This document shows, one piece after another, positions 1-7,062 of a stretch of DNA of 64,000 nucleotides. The notes beneath the pieces were generated by a model. It saw only the letters and a list, made by a program, of their open reading frames with translations. It did not search any database and was not told the DNA's origin. Position numbers and translations under genes: made by a program. Positions within the stretch are counted from its first letter, which is position 1, and every line of letters starts with the position of its first letter. Source of the stretch: Citrobacter freundii (GTDB taxonomy: Bacteria > Pseudomonadota > Gammaproteobacteria > Enterobacterales > Enterobacteriaceae); assembly GCF_011077955.1 (NCBI RefSeq), contig NZ_JAALBX010000002.1, forward strand, positions 186,001 to 250,000, read 5' to 3'.

Positions 1-1520
1 AAGTCACCCAGGAAGCGGATTTCTACGGCTCGATGGACGGTGCCAGTAAATTCGTGCGCGGTGATGCGGTCGCGGGCCTGCTGATCATGGTGATTAACGT
101 CATCGGCGGCCTGCTGGTGGGTGTTATTCAGCATGGCATGCCGATGTCGCAAGCGGCGGAAAGCTATACCCTGTTGACCATCGGTGATGGTCTGGTTGCC
201 CAGATCCCGGCATTGGTTATTTCTACCGCAGCGGGCGTTATCGTCACCCGCGTCAGCACCGATCAGGATGTTGGCGAGCAGATGGTAGGCCAGCTCTTCA
301 ATAATCCTCGCGTCATGCTGTTAAGCGCCGCGGTGCTCGGTCTGCTCGGTTTGGTGCCGGGCATGCCGAATCTGGTGTTCTTAATGTTCACCGCCGCGCT
401 GCTGGCGCTCGCCTGGTGGCGACGCGGACGTGAAACGGATCAGGCGCCTGAAGCGCCGCAAATCAAGCAACCGGAAAATACCCAGGCGGTGGAAGCCACA
501 TGGAGTGATGTGCAGCTTGAAGATCCGTTGGGCATGGAAGTGGGCTATCGGTTAATCCCGATGGTGGATTTCCAGCAAGATGGCGAGCTACTGGGCCGCA
601 TTCGCAGTATTCGTAAAAAATTCGCGCAGGATATGGGTTTCCTGCCGCCGGTTGTGCATATCCGCGACAACATGGACATGCCGCCAGCCCGCTACCGCAT
701 TCTGATGAAAGGGGTGGAAATCGGCAGCGGTGAAGCCTATCCGGGGCGCTGGCTTGCCATCAACCCGGGTACGGCCGCGGGGTCGTTGCCGGGTGAGCAG
801 ACTACCGATCCGGCCTTTGGGCTTGCGGCAATCTGGATTGAAAGCGCCTTAAAAGAGCAGGCGCAGATCCAGGGCTTTACCGTCGTGGAAGCCAGTACCG
901 TGGTGGCGACGCATCTTAACCACCTGCTGGGCCAGTACGCGCCGGACCTGTTTGGTCGTCAGGAAGCGCAACAGCTTCTTGATCGCGTCACCCAGGATAT
1001 GCCGAAACTGACCGAAGATTTAGTGCCGGGCGTAATTACGCTCACCACACTTCATAAAGTGTTGCAAAGCCTGCTGGCTGAGAAAGTGCCTATCCGCGAT
1101 ATGCGCACTATTATCGAAACGCTGGCAGAACATGCGCCGCTTCAAAATGATCCGAATGAGCTGACGACCGTGGTTCGCGTGGCATTAGGCCGGGCAATCA
1201 CCCAACAGTGGTTCCCGGGTAATGGCGAAGTGCAGGTGATTGGTCTGGATACGGCGCTTGAGCGCTTGCTGCTTCAGGCATTGCAGGGCGGCGGCGGACT
1301 GGAGCCAGGCCTTGCCGACCGCCTGCTTGAGCAGGCGCAGGAGGCGTTACAGCGCCAGGAAATGCTGGGCGCGCCGCCGGTCCTGTTGGTCAATCATGCT
1401 TTACGTCCGTTGTTGTCGCGCTTCTTGCGTCGCACGCTCTCGCAGCTGGTGGTGCTTTCTAATATGGAACTGTCGGAAAACCGCAATATTCGCATGACGG
1501 CGATCATCGGAGGTAAATAA
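1..1520 (+). CDS. flhA: Flagellar export apparatus protein FlhA, 3' part (5' end outside window)
   Basis: FlhA is the large membrane subunit of the flagellar type III export gate; its cytoplasmic domain docks chaperone-substrate complexes. The reading frame is open from base 3, so the ATG at 33 is internal and the gene begins before the window. About 505 of the roughly 690 residues usual for the family are present. Seen are the last membrane segments (for example VMLLSAAVLGLLGLVPGMP), a charged linker, and the whole C-terminal domain with the YRLIPMVDF and PVLLVNHALRPLLSRF regions. The TAA overlaps the flhE start by one base, indicating translational coupling in an flhBAE operon. Identity is secure from the conserved sequence. 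Confidence 0.97.
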   Translation, partial: VTQEADFYGSMDGASKFVRGDAVAGLLIMVINVIGGLLVGVIQHGMPMSQAAESYTLLTIGDGLVAQIPALVISTAAGVIVTRVSTDQDVGEQMVGQLFNNPRVMLLSAAVLGLLGLVPGMPNLVFLMFTAALLALAWWRRGRETDQAPEAPQIKQPENTQAVEATWSDVQLEDPLGMEVGYRLIPMVDFQQDGELLGRIRSIRKKFAQDMGFLPPVVHIRDNMDMPPARYRILMKGVEIGSGEAYPGRWLAINPGTAAGSLPGEQTTDPAFGLAAIWIESALKEQAQIQGFTVVEASTVVATHLNHLLGQYAPDLFGRQEAQQLLDRVTQDMPKLTEDLVPGVITLTTLHKVLQSLLAEKVPIRDMRTIIETLAEHAPLQNDPNELTTVVRVALGRAITQQWFPGNGEVQVIGLDTALERLLLQALQGGGGLEPGLADRLLEQAQEALQRQEMLGAPPVLLVNHALRPLLSRFLRRTLSQLVVLSNMELSENRNIRMTAIIGGK

Positions 1521-1912
1521 TGCGCGTATTGGCAGGACTTTTACTTCTCGCCCCGCTGCTTGCCCAGGCGGCGGAAGGCGCATGGCAGGACAGCGCCGTG
1601 GGCGCGACCCTCGGCTGGCGTGGGCAGGCGGTTTCTTCATCGCCGCTGGCACCTGCAAATCCCGTGTCCGGTCTGATGACAATGGTGGCCTGGCGCTATG
1701 AATTAACTGGCCCAACGCCTTCAGGGTTACAGGTGCGCTTATGCAGTCAACAACATTGTGTGCCCATCGAAGGCCAGAGCGGGACCACGCAAGGCTTTGC
1801 CAATATTGCCGCCAGCGAACCGCTGCGCTTTATCTGGGAAGTGCCGGGAGGCGGGAAATTGTTCCCGGTTCTGCGAGTGCGCTCCAATGAGGTGATTGTG
1901 AATTATCGCTAA
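1520..1912 (+). CDS. flhE: Flagellar protein FlhE
   Basis: This 130-residue protein matches FlhE in length and in its position directly after flhA. The first 17 residues (MRVLAGLLLLAPLLAQA) form a Sec signal peptide, and the mature part contains two cysteines (LCSQQHC). FlhE is a periplasmic protein known to influence flagellar gating and proton leakage through the export machinery; no enzyme motif is visible. The start overlaps the flhA stop (TAATG) and the flhA 3' end supplies an AGG-rich ribosome binding site. A terminator follows within 40 bases, so flhE closes the flagellar operon. Confidence 0.95.
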   Translation: MRVLAGLLLLAPLLAQAAEGAWQDSAVGATLGWRGQAVSSSPLAPANPVSGLMTMVAWRYELTGPTPSGLQVRLCSQQHCVPIEGQSGTTQGFANIAASEPLRFIWEVPGGGKLFPVLRVRSNEVIVNYR

Positions 1913-1948
1913 GCCTGACGCCGTTTCGATACAACTTTATGACCCATC

Positions 1949-1972
1949 AGCCCGCGTTTGCGGGCTTTTTTT
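1949..1972 (+). terminator. Rho-independent terminator after flhE
   Basis: A six-base-pair GC-rich stem (AGCCCG/CGGGCT) with a short loop is followed by seven T residues, 36 bases after the flhE stop. It ends the flagellar operon. Confidence 0.9.
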
Positions 1973-2217
1973 CGCTTAGCCGCACCCTCGTCCCATTACT
2001 GTCCATTTCAATACACTTTCCCGATAAAACGAACCGTTGTTTTATAAACGAGATGACGACCACCTCGCTCTTGGTATTTTTGCCACTTTCTGTAAATCGT
2101 GGCGATATCGCAAAGGTATCCTGTCGGTACTGATTTTACTTTAATCGCGAAAGAGGCATTCAGGTGCACCAGGCCTAACACGTGCACTCTCCCACATACC
2201 GTTAAGGGGTGGTCGCC
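1973..2217 (+). promoter_or_regulatory. Upstream region of rhiTN with two possible operators
   Basis: This gene-free stretch separates flhE from rhiT. It contains an inverted repeat ATAAAAC-N8-GTTTTAT at 2024-2045, and two copies of the palindrome GTGCAC at 2164-2169 and 2182-2187, spaced 18 bases start to start and close to the start codon. The 2024-2045 arms are too far apart to be a KdgR box (which spaces its AAA and TTT by five bases). In Dickeya, rhiTN is controlled by RhaS, KdgR and CRP; none of these sites could be assigned with confidence here. AAGGGG at 2204-2209 is the ribosome binding site for the ATG at 2218. Confidence 0.4.
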
Positions 2218-3774
2218 ATGGAAAAACGTAAAATTGGTGTCGTGAATTATCTCGCCTACGGCGCAGGGGATTTTTTGGGTGCCGGCACCACGGCGCTCAC
2301 TGCGGCCTGGTTACTCTATTTCTACACCACGTTTTGTGGGCTTACGCCGGTTGAAGCAACATTCATCTTTGCGTTGGCGAGGGTGTCAGATGCGGTAGTA
2401 AGCCCGGTGATGGGATTTTTAACCGACAATTTTGGCTCCACATGGGCTGGCAAACGCTTTGGTCGACGCAAGTTTTTTATTCTGTTGGGGATACCGCTGG
2501 TATTTAGTTACACCTTCATGTGGGTCGGCGATATGGGATACGGCTACTACCTGGTGACCTATCTGATATTCGACGTGGTTTACACCATGATTCTGGTACC
2601 TTATGAAACGCTGGTGCCAGAAATGACCGATGACTTCAAACAGAAAACCAAGTTTTCCGGCGCGCGTATCGCGATGGCGCAGTTATCGGCGATCCTCGCC
2701 GCTTTCCTGCCGGGCATTTTATTGAACTATTTCGGTAAAGATAACGCTGCCTCCTTTTTTTATGCGAGCCTGGTCTTTGCCACGCTGTGCGCCATTGTTC
2801 TGGCGCTGGTTTGGCTATTTACCTGGGAGCGGCCCCGCGCCGAGTGGACTTGCGCCGCGCTTCGTGCAGAGCAGGAAAATAAAAGCCTCACGTTTATGCA
2901 AAGCATGAAGCGACTCACTATCGAATTAACGTCCACGCTACGGATAAAAATTTTCCGTCAGCATCTGGGAATGTATCTGGGGGGATACATTGCCCAGGAC
3001 GTTTTTAATGCTGTGTTTACCTACTACGTGGTGTTTGTCCTGATGCAAAGCGCGTCGCTGGCATCAAGCCTGATGGGCACCATGGCTATTGTGCAATTTG
3101 TTGCGGTTATCGCCATGATCCCGTTATGCATCAAGCTCGGTCCTGCGCCGTCCTATCGCATCGTGGTGGTGATATTTGCACTAAGCGCGTTGTCATACGG
3201 CGTTCTGTGGTATGCCGGTTTGAGCGACATATTTGCGCTCTTGCTGCTGGTCTCCGGCCTGGCGGGCCTTGGTCGCGGCGGCATCAACTACGTTCCCTGG
3301 AACACCTATACTTATATTGCCGATGTGGATGAAGTCATTACCGGGCAGCGGCGAGAGGGTATTTTCGCCGGCATCATGACGCTTACCCGTAAATCTTCCC
3401 AGGCAGGCGCGGTTATGCTGGTTGGGATCGTGATGCAATGCTCCGGTTTTGTTTCCGGACAAATCACCCAACCGCCTGCCGTGAGCCATACCATTCTGCT
3501 GATACTGACCCTGGGAACCGTGGCTATCTTAACCTGCGGTTTTCTGGTCTCCCTGCGATTTAAACTCAATTTACACACCCACCGCATCCTGCGTGACGAG
3601 ACGGCAAAAATGCGCCGGGCCGGTCGCCCGGTCCCGGAGGCTATCACTCCGCAGGCCCGTAAAACGGTCGAAATGCTGGCTGGAATGCCCTATGAGACGC
3701 TCTGGGGGAATAACAATATTGGTTACGTGCATCGCGCCGGTGTGCCTGCAACCTGTAAATTGACTCACCACTAA
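2218..3774 (+). CDS. rhiT: Rhamnogalacturonide transporter RhiT (GPH family)
   Basis: This 518-residue polytopic membrane protein belongs to the glycoside-pentoside-hexuronide:cation symporter family. Seen are about 12 hydrophobic segments, the early YGAGDFLGAG segment and the family motif region with TDNFGSTWAGKRFGRRKFF between helices 2 and 3. The next gene is an unsaturated rhamnogalacturonyl hydrolase, an arrangement known as rhiTN in Dickeya, where RhiT imports rhamnogalacturonan oligomers; the substrate is inferred from that context. The ATG at 2218 is preferred over an in-frame GTG at 2209 because AAGGGG lies about eight bases upstream of it. The gene is absent between flhE and argS in E. 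coli. Confidence 0.85.
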   Translation: MEKRKIGVVNYLAYGAGDFLGAGTTALTAAWLLYFYTTFCGLTPVEATFIFALARVSDAVVSPVMGFLTDNFGSTWAGKRFGRRKFFILLGIPLVFSYTFMWVGDMGYGYYLVTYLIFDVVYTMILVPYETLVPEMTDDFKQKTKFSGARIAMAQLSAILAAFLPGILLNYFGKDNAASFFYASLVFATLCAIVLALVWLFTWERPRAEWTCAALRAEQENKSLTFMQSMKRLTIELTSTLRIKIFRQHLGMYLGGYIAQDVFNAVFTYYVVFVLMQSASLASSLMGTMAIVQFVAVIAMIPLCIKLGPAPSYRIVVVIFALSALSYGVLWYAGLSDIFALLLLVSGLAGLGRGGINYVPWNTYTYIADVDEVITGQRREGIFAGIMTLTRKSSQAGAVMLVGIVMQCSGFVSGQITQPPAVSHTILLILTLGTVAILTCGFLVSLRFKLNLHTHRILRDETAKMRRAGRPVPEAITPQARKTVEMLAGMPYETLWGNNNIGYVHRAGVPATCKLTHH

Positions 3775-3785
3775 AGGCTAAGCGA

Positions 3786-4925
3786 ATGACTATTTATCCT
3801 GTAAAACACAGCGCTTTATTGCGTCAGCCGACGCGTTTGTTGACGTGCTATGCGTTAAAAAAGCTCATCCATAGCGTGACGGATAACCTCATCCATATTA
3901 AAGACGAAACCGGGCAGTTTCTGTTGCGTCTGGATGACGGGCGGGTGATTGACACCAAAGGTTGGGCCGGATGGGAGTGGACGCACGGTGTTGGGCTTTA
4001 CGGCATCTATCAGTATTACCAGCAGACCGGCGATGAACAGATGAGAGACATTATTGACGGCTGGTTTGCCGATCGTTTCGCCGAGGGCGCGACCACCAAA
4101 AACGTCAACACGATGGCGCCTTTTTTGACCCTGGCGTACCGTTATGAAGAAACGCGAAACCCGGCGTTACGGCCCTGGCTTGAAAGCTGGGCTGAGTGGG
4201 CGATGTACCAGATGCCGCGTACCGACTATGGCGGGATGCAGCACATTACGCTTGCTGAGGAGAATCATCAACAAATGTGGGACGACACGCTCATGATGAC
4301 CGTGTTGCCATTGGTCAAAATCGGCAAGCTATTTAATCGCCCGGAATACACCGAAGAGGCCACTTACCAGTTTTTGCTGCATGTGCAGAACCTGATGGAC
4401 AGGGAAACCGGGCTCTGGTTTCACGGCTGGACCTGGCAGGGGCGACACAATTTTGCCAGAGCGCGTTGGGCGCGGGGCAATAGCTGGCTGACTATCGTCA
4501 TTCCCGATTTCCTCGAGCTGATGGATTTACCTGAACAGAATGCCGTGCGCCGGTATCTGGTGCAGGTATTGGAAAATCAGGTTGCCGCCCTGGAAAGATG
4601 CCAGCATGAAAGTGGCTTATGGCACACCTTGCTTGACGACCCGCACGCTTACCTGGAGGCCTCCGCCACGGCAGGATTTGCCTATGGCATCCTGAAAGGG
4701 ATTCGTAAGCGCTATTTGCCCGCGCGTTACGCCCCCGTGGCGCAAAAAGCCATTGCCGGCGTTGTCGGGCTTATTACTCCCGACGGCGAACTTCAGCAGG
4801 TTTCCTTCGGAACGGGGATGGGGCATGACCTGGCGTTTTATCGTCACATCCCGTTGACCGCGATGCCTTACGGGCAAGCAATGGCGATCCTGGCGCTGAG
4901 TGAGTATTTGCGCACCTATTATTAG
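3786..4925 (+). CDS. rhiN: Unsaturated rhamnogalacturonyl hydrolase RhiN (GH105)
   Basis: This 379-residue enzyme matches glycoside hydrolase family 105 (YteR/YesR/RhiN). These enzymes act in the cytoplasm and remove the unsaturated galacturonyl residue left at the end of rhamnogalacturonan fragments by lyases. The MWDDTLMMTVLPL block at about 164-176 carries the catalytic aspartate region, and LWFHGWTW...ARARWARGNSW at about 206-230 is the other family hallmark. There is no signal peptide, in keeping with uptake by RhiT first. The gene starts 11 bases after rhiT, so the two form an operon. It ends close to and convergent with the NudK-like gene. Confidence 0.88.
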   Translation: MTIYPVKHSALLRQPTRLLTCYALKKLIHSVTDNLIHIKDETGQFLLRLDDGRVIDTKGWAGWEWTHGVGLYGIYQYYQQTGDEQMRDIIDGWFADRFAEGATTKNVNTMAPFLTLAYRYEETRNPALRPWLESWAEWAMYQMPRTDYGGMQHITLAEENHQQMWDDTLMMTVLPLVKIGKLFNRPEYTEEATYQFLLHVQNLMDRETGLWFHGWTWQGRHNFARARWARGNSWLTIVIPDFLELMDLPEQNAVRRYLVQVLENQVAALERCQHESGLWHTLLDDPHAYLEASATAGFAYGILKGIRKRYLPARYAPVAQKAIAGVVGLITPDGELQQVSFGTGMGHDLAFYRHIPLTAMPYGQAMAILALSEYLRTYY

Positions 4926-4953
4926 TCATTACGCCCATCATACGGTGGGCGCG

Positions 4954-5538
4954 TTACATCACGCCTTCAAGCGCCAGATACTGCAAGAGCATGATGGTTT
5001 TGGCATCAATGATTTTGCCTTCTTTTATTGCGCGTAAGGCATCATCAAAACCGAGTTCAACCGTTTCAACGTCTTCGCCTTCCTCTTCAATACCGCCGCC
5101 CGCGCCCGTCAACTGATCGTCATGGTATTGTGCAATAAAGAAATGCAGCTTTTCCGTGACTGAGCCGGGGCTCATAAAGGCTTCAAACACTTTCTGAACG
5201 CTCGCGATGCGGTAGCCGGTTTCTTCTTCTGCTTCCGCTTTAATGCGGGCTTCGGGCGAGAGGTTATCCAGCAAACCGGCCGCCGCCTCCAGCAGAAAAC
5301 CGTCATGATCGTTTAAATAAGCAGGGAGGCGAAACTGGCGGACCAGCACCACGCTGCGTTTTTCGCGGTTATACAGTAAAACCGTTGCGCCATTACCGCG
5401 ATCGTACGCTTCACGACTTTGCCGCTGCCAGCGGCCATCACGTCTCAGAAAGTCGAAGGTGTATTTTTTTAGCAGATACCAGTCATCGGACAAAGTCTGG
5501 TTGTCGATAAGTCGAATTCGCGTCTGTTCAGATTGCAT
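4954..5538 (-). CDS. NudK-like Nudix hydrolase with an altered Nudix box
   Basis: This 194-residue protein resembles GDP-mannose pyrophosphatase NudK (YffH) along its whole length, with shared segments such as YDRGNGATVLLYN and MSPGSVTEKLHFFIAQY. The start at 5538 is chosen over the longer frame because a perfect GGAGGTGA precedes it. The Nudix box at about 88-109 keeps the metal-binding EExG part (E104-G108). The first glutamate of G-x5-E is Ser94 and the conserved arginine is Ala101, so substrate or activity may differ from NudK. The gene is divergent from a DeoR-type regulator 88 bases away, which may control it. The substrate is unknown. Confidence 0.8.
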   Translation of the reverse strand: MQSEQTRIRLIDNQTLSDDWYLLKKYTFDFLRRDGRWQRQSREAYDRGNGATVLLYNREKRSVVLVRQFRLPAYLNDHDGFLLEAAAGLLDNLSPEARIKAEAEEETGYRIASVQKVFEAFMSPGSVTEKLHFFIAQYHDDQLTGAGGGIEEEGEDVETVELGFDDALRAIKEGKIIDAKTIMLLQYLALEGVM

Positions 5539-5626
5539 TTTTTCACCTCCATCAGTATGGTTGTACAATAACGCGCACATTCGTGCATGGTCAATGATAT
5601 TCATGCAAATTCGTTAAGGTGAATTG

Positions 5627-6382
5627 ATGCTCACGCCCCAACGTAAAAAGCACATCCTCGAGTTGCTTGCCGCTCAGGGACAGGTGCTGTCAAAGCCATT
5701 AAGCGAGACGTTCCAGGTTTCTGAAGATACGATCCGCCGCGATTTGCGCGAGCTTGCCGCAGAAGGGTTACTACAGCGCGTGCACGGTGGCGCACTGCCA
5801 GCATCCGCAGCCATCGCCACCTTTGCTGAGCGCAAAAATCTGGCGCTGAGCTGTAAACAGCGGATTGCCCGAAAGGCGGCGGAATTAATTATGCCGGGGC
5901 AGGTCGTGCTGATTGATGGCGGCACCACCACAGGGGAACTGGTCAAATGTCTGCCGCTCACATTACGGATAACCGTAGTGACGCACAGCCCAGGAATTGC
6001 GCTGGGACTTATCGAACATCCCACGATTGACGTGATCCTGCTTGGCGGGCGGCTGTATAAGCATTCTGTCGTGACGCTCGGCGCCACTACGCTTGAGGCG
6101 TTGGCGAAGGTGCAGGCCGATTTGTGTTTTTTGGGGGCAACGGGCGTGCACCATGAAGCCGGGTTAACCACGGGCGATTATGAAGAGTCATGCTTTAAAC
6201 GCGCTATGGTGGCCAGAGCGGCGGAAACGGTCGTTATGGCCTCGTCTGAAAAAATTAACAGCGCCTCTCCCTGGGCGATTGGTGATATTTCGCTGGTTAA
6301 CACACTTGTGGTGAGCAGCGATACCGACGCGGCATTATTGACGCCATTCGAGGCGCAAGGCATTAACGTGATTCGGGGATAG
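5627..6382 (+). CDS. DeoR/GlpR-family transcriptional regulator
   Basis: This 251-residue protein has the standard two-part layout of the DeoR family. An N-terminal winged helix-turn-helix at about 17-55 carries the hallmark VSEDTIRRDLREL...LQRVHGGAL. A C-terminal sugar-phosphate sensor domain contains DGGTTTGELV and the LGGRLYKHS and FLGATGVH segments. ATG at 5627 is preferred over TTG at 5624 because AAGGTGA lies at 5616-5622. I do not recognise it as a named E. coli regulator. Its effector is probably a phosphorylated sugar, and its likely target is the divergent Nudix gene or the neighbouring rhiTN pair; both are inferences from position. Confidence 0.85.
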   Translation: MLTPQRKKHILELLAAQGQVLSKPLSETFQVSEDTIRRDLRELAAEGLLQRVHGGALPASAAIATFAERKNLALSCKQRIARKAAELIMPGQVVLIDGGTTTGELVKCLPLTLRITVVTHSPGIALGLIEHPTIDVILLGGRLYKHSVVTLGATTLEALAKVQADLCFLGATGVHHEAGLTTGDYEESCFKRAMVARAAETVVMASSEKINSASPWAIGDISLVNTLVVSSDTDAALLTPFEAQGINVIRG

Positions 6383-6394
6383 GGAGGAGTCCGT

Positions 6395-6416
6395 AAATAG
6401 TTACAACATACTATTT
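6395..6416. repeat. Inverted repeat AAATAGT-N8-ACTATTT
   Basis: A perfect seven-base inverted repeat lies 12 bases after the DeoR-type regulator gene and just before the tRNA-associated repeats. It has no T tract, so it is not a good terminator. Its role is unknown. Confidence 0.6.
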
Positions 6417-6438
6417 GTGACTTTGGGTACTTTGGGGA

Positions 6439-6608
6439 GACTCGCTGCGCTCGTCCTTCAGCCGCTGTGCCCTGTAGTAACGTCGTTCTCCAGGCTACGT
6501 CCGGGTCGCGCCCCGTCCGGGGATCTTATCCAGTGGATAAGCAGCAAACGAAAAAGGCCCGTACTTGCGTACGAGCCTTTCTCAGAAATATGGCGGTGAG
6601 GGGGGATT
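6439..6608 (-). repeat. tRNA-Ser-associated tandem repeat, distal unit (170 bp)
   Basis: Read in the direction of tRNA transcription this is the second copy after the tRNA. It holds a copy of the last 18 bases of tRNA-Ser(GGA) at 6591-6608 (with one G fewer in the G run), then a copy of the tRNA terminator at 6550-6581 with one stem mismatch, then a diverged spacer ending in GACTCGCTGCGCTCG (plus-strand sense). The match to the next unit is strong at the ends and patchy in the middle. Further copies, if any, have decayed: only a GGGGA remnant precedes 6439. Confidence 0.85.
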
Positions 6609-6778
6609 GACTCGCTGCGCTCGCCCTGCGGGCGACGTGCCTTGCGGTCACGTCGTCCCACTGGCTTCGCCGTGGTCGAACCCCGGTCGGGGCTTCTCAT
6701 CCCCCTGGCTTGAGACAAACGAAAAAGGCCCGTACTTGCGTACGGGCCTTTCTCAGAATATGGCGGTGAGGGGGGGAT
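6609..6778 (-). repeat. tRNA-Ser-associated tandem repeat, proximal unit (170 bp)
   Basis: This unit starts with the same GACTCGCTGCGCTCG as the distal unit, exactly 170 bases further on, and ends in the real terminator and the 3' end of tRNA-Ser(GGA). Within the spacer is a hairpin CCCCGGTCGGGG preceded by TCGAA, which looks like a T-arm. The arrangement parallels E. coli tyrT, whose downstream repeats of about 178 bp each include the tRNA 3' end and yield rtT RNA; that is known biology, while any RNA product here is inference. Confidence 0.85.
6721..6751 (-). terminator. Terminator of the tRNA-Ser transcript
   Basis: On the minus strand a perfect 11-base-pair stem (AAGGCCCGTAC with GTACGGGCCTT, GCAA loop) runs into a T tract about 10 bases after the tRNA CCA end. 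A near-copy with one mismatch lies 170 bases away at 6550-6581. Confidence 0.92.
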
Positions 6779-6848
6779 TCGAACCCCCGATACGTTGCCG
6801 TATACACACTTTCCAGGCGTGCTCCTTCAGCCACTCGGACACCTCACC
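6761..6848 (-). tRNA. tRNA-Ser (anticodon GGA)
   Basis: The minus strand encodes an 88-base class II tRNA with a seven-base-pair acceptor stem (GGTGAGG with CCTCACC), an encoded CCA end, a long serine-type variable arm (TACGGCAACGTA) and the T-loop TTCGAAT. The anticodon loop CTGGAAA gives GGA, which reads UCC and UCU. The sequence equals enterobacterial tRNA-Ser(GGA) as far as I can recall it. In E. coli K-12 no such tRNA lies between flhE and argS. Confidence 0.97.
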
Positions 6849-7025
6849 ATATTTTTTTATTGCCGCACAGCGTGGGGCAACGGGGCGCTACTATAGGGAG
6901 TCAGGCTAAAACGGTCAAGCGGAATTTAGTGTTTCACGCGCGTTCGGTTAAGGGTTGAACATCTCGTTTTGCGATGGGTAAAAAATAAGAAATTCAACAT
7001 TTTTGCCCGCGCCGCTTAGCCAATA

Positions 7026-7052
7026 AAAAAGCGCGTACCAGACGCGCTTTTT
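7026..7052 (-). terminator. Terminator after argS
   Basis: The inverted repeat AAAAAGCGCGT with ACGCGCTTTTT starts 11 bases past the argS stop; the flanking A and T tracts allow it to work in both directions. Confidence 0.9.
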
Positions 7053-7062
7053 AGAAGGGTTA

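Noticed and set aside
2024..2045. KdgR box upstream of rhiT
   Set aside because: The AAAA and TTTT arms are 10 bases apart, whereas KdgR sites space them by five.
6550..6848. attL/attR of a lost prophage or island at tRNA-Ser
   Set aside because: The copies are in tandem at 170-bp spacing and include the terminator, and no integrase or cargo is present. A tyrT-like repeat explains them better, though an ancient integration cannot be excluded.
6565..6909. 114-codon frame across the tRNA-Ser gene and repeats
   Set aside because: It reads through the tRNA and terminators; the tRNA and repeat structure explain the sequence.
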